From Alphaproteobacteria bacterium (GTDB lineage Bacteria; Pseudomonadota; Alphaproteobacteria; Micavibrionales; Micavibrionaceae), in assembly GCA_023301785.1 (NCBI GenBank), contig JALZUF010000193.1:1-11379 (forward strand): 11,379 nt of DNA, read 5' to 3'. The notes beneath the pieces were generated by a model. The model did not search any database. It worked only from the letters and a program-made list of their open reading frames with translations, and was not told where the DNA came from. Below are positions 7,602-11,379 of the stretch, one piece after another. The translations under genes were made by a program, and so were the position numbers. Each line of letters starts with the position of its first letter. The first letter of the stretch is position 1.

Positions 7602-7615
7602 GATTCATTTGAATC
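7602..7615. promoter_or_regulatory. GANTC palindrome (two CcrM-type methylation sites)
   Basis: GATTCATTTGAATC is a perfect 6+6 inverted repeat around TT. Each arm holds one GANTC (7602-7606 and 7611-7615), the recognition site of the alphaproteobacterial cell-cycle methyltransferase CcrM. Its location about 170 nt before ftsZ suits a regulatory site, but function is inferred. Confidence 0.5.
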
Positions 7616-7712
7616 GTTTAGTTGAAGTTTCTGAAGTAGTTTCTGGGGAAAATATATAAGAAAAACAAAACAATAACCCGCCGTTTTTTGTAATCATGTC
7701 GAATTTCCTATT

Positions 7713-7739
7713 TTGTCTTGCAAGAAATAAACATAGAAT
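7713..7739 (+). promoter_or_regulatory. Candidate ftsZ promoter
   Basis: A -35-like TTGTCTT (7713-7719) is followed by CATAGAAT (7732-7739), whose TAGAAT matches TATAAT at five of six bases. The short spacing of 12 nt between the extended elements fits the Caulobacter-type housekeeping promoter layout better than the E. coli one. A GANTC (GAATC, 7736-7740) overlaps the -10. The predicted transcript would have a leader of about 30 nt. Confidence 0.4.
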
Positions 7740-7760
7740 CTTTTAAGAAGTCCCGATCAT

Positions 7761-7766
7761 GGAGGT
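7761..7766 (+). promoter_or_regulatory. Strong Shine-Dalgarno of ftsZ
   Basis: GGAGGT is the strongest ribosome-binding site in the window, with GGAGG ending 10 nt before the ATG at 7776. It stands out against the weak or absent sites of the upstream coupled genes and fits the high level at which FtsZ is normally made. Confidence 0.8.
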
Positions 7767-7775
7767 CCAAACATT

Positions 7776-9536
7776 ATGATTAATATTAGCATTCAAACAC
7801 CAGAGGTACAAAAATTGTCTCCCAAAATTACAGTCGTCGGAGTCGGCGGAGCAGGCGGTAACGCCGTAAATAATATGATTTCTTCCGGATTGGAAGGATG
7901 TGAATTTCTTGTCTGTAATACAGATGCACAAGCGTTAGAAGGATCACTTTGTGATAATCAGCTTCAGCTTGGTGCGCATGTTACGGGCGGCCTTGGAGCG
8001 GGCGCAAAGCCAGAGATTGGTGAAAAATCAGCGCATGAATCTCTTGACGAGGTGATGCAGTATCTTGAAGGCTCAAATATGGCTTTCATAACGGCCGGTA
8101 TGGGCGGTGGAACTGGAACTGGCGCAGCGCCTGTGATTGCTAAAGCATGTCGTGATAATGGTATTCTTACTGTCGGTGTGGTGACTAAGCCTTTCCATTT
8201 TGAAGGTACGCACCGCATGAAGCAAGCCGAAGCAGGTATTGAGGAAATGCAAGGCTATGTTGATACGTTGATTGTTATTCCTAATCAAAATTTATTCCGT
8301 GTTGCGAATGAAAAGACAACTTTTGCCGAAGCATTTAAAATGGCAGATAGTGTTCTTCAGTCGGGCGTACGTGGTGTGACTGACTTGATGGTTATGCCTG
8401 GTCTTATCAACCTTGATTTTGCGGATATCCGTTCGGCTATGCTGGAAATGGGTAAAGCGATGATGGGAACTGGTGAAGGCGAAGGTGATCGTCGTGCAAC
8501 AGAAGCAGCAGAAGCGGCGATTAACAATCCATTGTTGGATGATGTTTCAATGAAGGGTGCACGCGGCGTTATTATTAACGTGACTGGTGGTGCCGACATG
8601 ACATTGTTTGAAGTTGATGAAGCTTGTAATCGTATTCGTGATGAAGTTGATCAAAATGCAAATATTATTTTTGGTTCGACTTTCGATGAAAAATTAGAAG
8701 GCTCTATGCGTGTATCTGTTGTTGCAACAGGTATAGAATCTGCAGAAGCGGCTAAAACATCTGGTGGAACAGGCGGCGTTCGCGTCACACCTGTTACGAA
8801 ACCAAAAGAAATGATGAGTAAATCTTCTGTTAGTTTTCCGCAAACTGAGGTTGCACGTGCGATGACTTTAAATGCACGCCAAGAAACGGCACCTGTTAGC
8901 AAAGTTGTTTCACAAGGTCAGAGTAGTACCCAAGAAGCACCTGCTGCGCCAAAAACAGAATCAATGTTTGAACAGCAAGAGTTTCATGCGGCGCCTGCAA
9001 CGAATGTTAATAACACAACATCTGAAATGCGTGCGCGTGTACATCAGGGAAACTTTATTCCACCGATGCCGATTGTGCCTGAGCCACAAGAAGAAGTTGC
9101 TTATGCACCGTCAGTTATGGCGACGCAACAGCAGCCAACTTATGCTCAACCGCAACAAACACCTGTTACGACTTCTGTGCCATCTGTTGCACCAAAAACT
9201 GAAACAGAGACACAAGTACAACCTGCCGTTGCTCAGGCTACACAAGGTCTTGTTTTAAGACCGCCTGTTCCAGGAGCACATGCAGCATCTTCTGAGAAAC
9301 GTAAAACGCCGTCACTACTAGAGCGTATTACTGGAGCTTATGGCAATGTTAAGAGTGGCTTTTCACATGATGATGAATCTTTTGAAAGTAGACCAAAAAC
9401 ATCAGGTGGTTTTCATTCTGAAAACACATCAAGCCCGTCTCAAGGTAAGTTAAATATTGATACGCCAGCAGCGCCTAGTAGCTCAAATGAAGAAGATTTA
9501 GACATTCCAGCTTTTCTTCGTCGTCAAGCAAACTAA
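7776..9536 (+). CDS. ftsZ: FtsZ, tubulin-like division GTPase with long C-terminal linker
   Basis: FtsZ is the cytoplasmic tubulin-fold GTPase whose filaments form the Z-ring. The GTPase core spans about 12-325, with ITVVGVGGAGGNAVNNM (18-34), the tubulin signature GGGTGTG (110-116), GVVTKPFHFEG (134-144) and the T7 loop NLDFADIRS (212-220) carrying Asp214 and Asp217. Residues about 326-573 form a low-complexity linker rich in Gln, Pro, Thr, Val and Ala. Within it, PSLLERITG (about 509-517) resembles a short block seen in alphaproteobacterial FtsZ linkers. The last 13 residues DLDIPAFLRRQAN (574-586) are the conserved tail that binds FtsA and other partners, nearly identical to the E. coli form. 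At 586 residues it is far longer than the E. coli protein (383) and at the long end for alphaproteobacteria. The start is fixed by GGAGGT 10 nt upstream, and a terminator follows. Confidence 0.99.
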   Translation: MINISIQTPEVQKLSPKITVVGVGGAGGNAVNNMISSGLEGCEFLVCNTDAQALEGSLCDNQLQLGAHVTGGLGAGAKPEIGEKSAHESLDEVMQYLEGSNMAFITAGMGGGTGTGAAPVIAKACRDNGILTVGVVTKPFHFEGTHRMKQAEAGIEEMQGYVDTLIVIPNQNLFRVANEKTTFAEAFKMADSVLQSGVRGVTDLMVMPGLINLDFADIRSAMLEMGKAMMGTGEGEGDRRATEAAEAAINNPLLDDVSMKGARGVIINVTGGADMTLFEVDEACNRIRDEVDQNANIIFGSTFDEKLEGSMRVSVVATGIESAEAAKTSGGTGGVRVTPVTKPKEMMSKSSVSFPQTEVARAMTLNARQETAPVSKVVSQGQSSTQEAPAAPKTESMFEQQEFHAAPATNVNNTTSEMRARVHQGNFIPPMPIVPEPQEEVAYAPSVMATQQQPTYAQPQQTPVTTSVPSVAPKTETETQVQPAVAQATQGLVLRPPVPGAHAASSEKRKTPSLLERITGAYGNVKSGFSHDDESFESRPKTSGGFHSENTSSPSQGKLNIDTPAAPSSSNEEDLDIPAFLRRQAN

Positions 9537-9558
9537 GCTGCATAATTAATTAAAGTTT

Positions 9559-9576
9559 ATCTGGTGTCCTCCAGAT
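9559..9576 (+). repeat. Hairpin between ftsZ stop and terminator
   Basis: ATCTGG and CCAGAT are perfect 6-bp arms around a TGTCCT loop. It lies 10 nt before the terminator stem and has no T-tract of its own, so it may be a second 3'-end structure on the ftsZ mRNA. Confidence 0.5.
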
Positions 9577-9585
9577 GAGATAACT

Positions 9586-9613
9586 AGGGAGCCTTTTGGC
9601 TCCCTTTTTTTTT
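9586..9613 (+). terminator. Rho-independent terminator of ftsZ
   Basis: GGGAGCC (9587-9593), a TTTT loop and GGCTCCC (9598-9604) form a perfect GC-rich 7-bp stem, extended by an A-T pair, followed by nine T residues (9605-9613). This is a textbook intrinsic terminator about 50 nt after the ftsZ stop and implies that lpxC has its own promoter. Confidence 0.93.
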
Positions 9614-9637
9614 GTTTCATTACAATACCTTAGGAGG

Positions 9638-9654
9638 TGTAACATAGCGTTACA
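9638..9654. promoter_or_regulatory. Operator-like palindrome upstream of lpxC
   Basis: TGTAAC (9638-9643) and GTTACA (9649-9654) are perfect 6-bp arms separated by 5 bp, a geometry common to dimeric regulator sites. It lies 66 nt before the lpxC start, in the stretch where the lpxC promoter must sit. No regulator family is assigned. The rest of this gap is very AT-rich; TAAAAT at 9669-9674 is one possible -10, without a convincing -35. Confidence 0.4.
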
Positions 9655-9704
9655 GAGTGTGAGTTTTTTAAAATCATACAAAAGTATATATTGAATTATA
9701 TTAT

Positions 9705-9710
9705 AAAGGA
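9705..9710 (+). promoter_or_regulatory. Shine-Dalgarno of lpxC
   Basis: AAAGGA ends 9 nt before the ATG at 9720 and supports that start. Confidence 0.65.
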
Positions 9711-9719
9711 TAAGCTTCG

Positions 9720-10637
9720 ATGCAACACACGTTAAAACAGACTGTTCAAATTAGTGATATCGGCCTGCACTCTGGTGCTATGGTTCATGTGATCATTAAG
9801 CCAGCAAATACGGACACAGGTATTGTTTTTAAACGTGTTGATGTTGAAGATAAGGACAATGTTATTCCCGCAAAATGGGACCATGTTGTTGATACACGTT
9901 TATGTACTGTTATTGCGAATACTGCGGGTGTTTCTGTTGGAACTATTGAACACTTGATGGCGGCATTCCAAGGATGTCATATTGATAATGCTATTGTAGA
10001 AATTGATGCGGCTGAAGTCCCTATCCTTGATGGAAGCTCATTACAGTTTACAAAAGCCTTTGATGAAGTTGGTGTTCAAGTCCAAGGTAAGCCGCGTAAA
10101 GCCATTCGTGTTTTAAAAGAAGTTACTTATATTGAAGGTGACAAAAAAGTTGTTCTGTCACCAAATGATGTCCCTGTTTATGGCGGATCAATTTCATTTG
10201 ATAATGAAACCATTGGGACACAAAGCTATGAAGTAAAATTATTGAATGGTAATTTCAAGCATGATCTTGCCGATTGCCGTACTTTTTGTATGCTTAAAGA
10301 CGTTGAAATGATGCAAGCCAATGGCCTTGCTTTGGGTGGTAGCTTAGATAATGCCATTGTTGTGGATGATAATGGGGTCATGAATGAGGATGGTCTGCGT
10401 TGCCAAGATGAATTTATTCGCCATAAGCTATTAGATGCTATTGGTGATTTATCTTTGTGTGGAGGCTTATTCCTTGGCCGTTATGAAAGTCATAAAGCGG
10501 GGCATGATATGAATAATAAGGCGCTTCATGCTCTTTTTGCCAATCAAGACGCTTGGGAGCTCATTGATTTGTACGTGGATATAGAGGAGGGCGATAAGAG
10601 CCCGTATGTCCATGAAGTTCAATCAGCGAACGCTTAA
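9720..10637 (+). CDS. lpxC: LpxC, UDP-3-O-acyl-N-acetylglucosamine deacetylase
   Basis: LpxC is the cytoplasmic zinc amidase that carries out the first committed step of lipid A synthesis, removing acetate from UDP-3-O-acyl-GlcNAc. The 305-residue length equals that of E. coli LpxC. TIEHLMAAF (75-83) provides the general base Glu77 and zinc ligand His78. EFIRHKLLDAIGDL (231-244) provides zinc ligands His235 and Asp239. HKAGHDMNNK (258-267) provides the catalytic His262. CRTFCMLKDVEMMQANGLAL (186-205) and GGSLDNAIVVDD (206-217) match the second-domain blocks of the family. The start is supported by AAAGGA upstream. It sits alone between the ftsZ terminator and a hairpin, so it is probably transcribed from its own promoter. 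Position directly after ftsZ is the usual one in proteobacterial dcw clusters. Confidence 0.98.
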   Translation: MQHTLKQTVQISDIGLHSGAMVHVIIKPANTDTGIVFKRVDVEDKDNVIPAKWDHVVDTRLCTVIANTAGVSVGTIEHLMAAFQGCHIDNAIVEIDAAEVPILDGSSLQFTKAFDEVGVQVQGKPRKAIRVLKEVTYIEGDKKVVLSPNDVPVYGGSISFDNETIGTQSYEVKLLNGNFKHDLADCRTFCMLKDVEMMQANGLALGGSLDNAIVVDDNGVMNEDGLRCQDEFIRHKLLDAIGDLSLCGGLFLGRYESHKAGHDMNNKALHALFANQDAWELIDLYVDIEEGDKSPYVHEVQSANA

Positions 10638-10676
10638 GTAATAACCATAATTTCTTATATTTTTGTTGTTAATTAT

Positions 10677-10701
10677 GAGGTTAGGGCTTTCCCTTAACCT
10701 C
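10677..10701 (+). terminator. Hairpin after lpxC, possible terminator lacking a T-tract
   Basis: GAGGTTAGGG (10677-10686), a CTTT loop and CCC-T-TAACCTC (10691-10701) form a 10-bp stem with a single bulged T. The following bases are TAAAATG, not a T-tract, on either strand, so this may be an inefficient or Rho-aided terminator, or a processing or attenuation element before bamD. Confidence 0.45.
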
Positions 10702-10735
10702 TAAAATGCGCTATTAATAACCTATGCAACATAAT

Positions 10736-11379
10736 ATGAAATTCTATTTATCTCTAGTCCTTGTCTTAACAATAGTTGGATGTTCTTCGTCAAAACAAAC
10801 AGATGGCGTCGACTCTTCTGCTGTTATTGATGAGACCCAAACCGCCGAAGTCATTTATGAAGAAGCTAGTGTTGAATTAGATAATAAGAAATACCGTGCT
10901 GCTATTGAAAAATTTCAAACGGTGGAACGAGAATACCCTTATTCAAAATGGGCGACAAAAGCGCAAATGATGGCAGCATTCGCTGCATATCAAGATGATA
11001 GTTACGATGAAGCAATATTAGCGTTAGATCGATTTGTCGAATTACATCCCGGCAATGAAGATGTTGATTACGCTTATTATTTAAAGTCTCTCGCTTACTA
11101 TGAGCAGATATCAGACGTTGCACGTGATCAGGCGATGACTGAGCAAGCGTTAAAATCTTTTGATACGTTGATTAAACGCTTCCCAAACAGTGAATATGCA
11201 AGAGACGCTCGCCTGAAACGAGACTTAACCTTGGATCACTTGGCTGGCAAGGAAATGGAAATTGGACGTTACTACTTAAACCGTAATCAAATTAATGCGG
11301 CTATAAATCGTTTCCGCACAGTTGTTAAAGATTATCAAACAACAACACATGTGCCAGAAGCGTTACACCGTTTAGTTGA
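10736..11379 (+). CDS. bamD: BamD, outer-membrane assembly lipoprotein (3' truncated)
   Basis: BamD is an essential periplasm-facing lipoprotein of the BAM complex that folds beta-barrel proteins into the outer membrane. The frame runs to the window end (214 complete codons plus two bases), so the stop is missing; family members are usually around 250-290 residues. The N-terminus is a lipoprotein signal, MKFYLSLVLVLTIVGC, with lipobox I-V-G-C and lipidated Cys16 followed by Ser-Ser, which favours outer-membrane sorting. TPR-like helices follow at about 36-70, 73-105, 110-152 and 170-203. The segment from AMTEQALKSFDTLIKRFP (133-150) to NSEYARDARLKRD (151-163) is a strong BamD signature. An in-frame ATG at 10724 could add four residues, and neither start has a clear Shine-Dalgarno. 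bamD (comL) after lpxC is a common alphaproteobacterial order. Confidence 0.93.
   Translation, partial: MKFYLSLVLVLTIVGCSSSKQTDGVDSSAVIDETQTAEVIYEEASVELDNKKYRAAIEKFQTVEREYPYSKWATKAQMMAAFAAYQDDSYDEAILALDRFVELHPGNEDVDYAYYLKSLAYYEQISDVARDQAMTEQALKSFDTLIKRFPNSEYARDARLKRDLTLDHLAGKEMEIGRYYLNRNQINAAINRFRTVVKDYQTTTHVPEALHRLV

Larger units (their letters stand above)
7493..7775 (+). promoter_or_regulatory. ftsZ upstream control region
   Basis: These 283 AT-rich nt between ftsA and ftsZ contain no credible ORF and are by far the longest gap in the window. In order they hold a DnaA-box array (7504-7534), a GANTC palindrome (7602-7615), a direct repeat AGTTTCTG (7626 and 7638), a TATATAAG stretch (7653-7660) that could be a second -10 with no good -35, a candidate promoter (7713-7739) and a strong Shine-Dalgarno (7761-7766). 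This suggests ftsZ has its own regulated transcription in addition to any read-through from ftsA. No TTAA-N7-TTAA CtrA site was found. Confidence 0.7.

Noticed and set aside
7661..7689. A-rich then T-rich stretch before ftsZ resembling a terminator
   Set aside because: The possible arms are only A/T runs with a 16-nt loop, and the GC-rich bases before the T-run have no partner.
7493..7775. CtrA binding site (TTAA-N7-TTAA) before ftsZ
   Set aside because: The TTAA occurrences in this gap do not have a second half-site at the required spacing.
7743..7931. 62-codon minus-strand frame over the ftsZ start
   Set aside because: It overlaps the ftsZ ribosome-binding site and conserved N-terminus in antisense and has no support of its own.
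8872..9258. 128-codon + strand open frame within the ftsZ linker
   Set aside because: It is an out-of-frame reading of repetitive Gln/Pro/Ala codons, giving Leu/His/Lys/Arg-rich nonsense, with no ribosome-binding site.
9632..9639. AGGAGG-like sequence upstream of lpxC that might start a leader peptide
   Set aside because: No ATG follows at a suitable distance, and the GTG start at 9637 is followed at once by TAA. It is therefore not a coding leader.

Overview
The window is a continuous stretch of the division and cell wall (dcw) cluster of a Gram-negative bacterium, read entirely on the + strand. The order is murG (5' end cut off), murC, an AEC-type permease gene, murB, ddl, ftsQ, ftsA, ftsZ, lpxC, bamD (3' end cut off). 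The order murG-murC-murB-ddl-ftsQ-ftsA-ftsZ-lpxC-bamD, a FtsZ with a linker of about 250 residues ending in DIPAFLRRQAN, and the candidate promoter layout all suggest an alphaproteobacterium. The AT-leaning codon use suggests a lineage of lower GC content than Caulobacter or the rhizobia. I cannot place it more precisely from sequence alone. LpxC and BamD show that it has an LPS-containing outer membrane.

Positions 1-7492 look like one tightly packed operon. The gaps are 28 nt (murG-murC) and 5 nt (murC-permease), followed by ATGA overlaps (permease-murB and murB-ddl), an 88-nt overlap (ddl-ftsQ) and a 7-nt gap (ftsQ-ftsA). MurG, MurC, MurB and Ddl supply peptidoglycan precursor chemistry. 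FtsQ and FtsA are divisome proteins that link membrane, septal synthesis and FtsZ. The unexpected member is a membrane permease of the auxin-efflux-carrier family placed between murC and murB and apparently co-translated with murB.

Positions 7493-7775 form the only large regulatory gap before ftsZ. It holds a perfect DnaA box TTATCCACA, two degenerate copies upstream at exact 11-bp steps, and an inverted repeat that frames the perfect box. Further on are a palindrome carrying two GANTC (CcrM-type) methylation sites, a short direct repeat, a candidate promoter whose -10 overlaps a third GANTC, and the strongest Shine-Dalgarno sequence in the window. By analogy with Caulobacter this would tie ftsZ expression to chromosome replication and methylation state. 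That is inference.

ftsZ ends at a clear intrinsic terminator (9586-9613), preceded by a second hairpin. A 183-nt gap with an operator-like palindrome precedes lpxC (first committed step of lipid A synthesis). A 98-nt gap with a strong hairpin lacking a T-tract separates lpxC from bamD, a lipoprotein of the outer-membrane protein assembly complex, which runs off the window.

No tRNA, rRNA, CRISPR array, insertion sequence or prophage signal was seen. No wholly novel multi-gene system is evident. The points most worth a second look are the ftsZ control region, the inserted permease and the ddl/ftsQ overlap.
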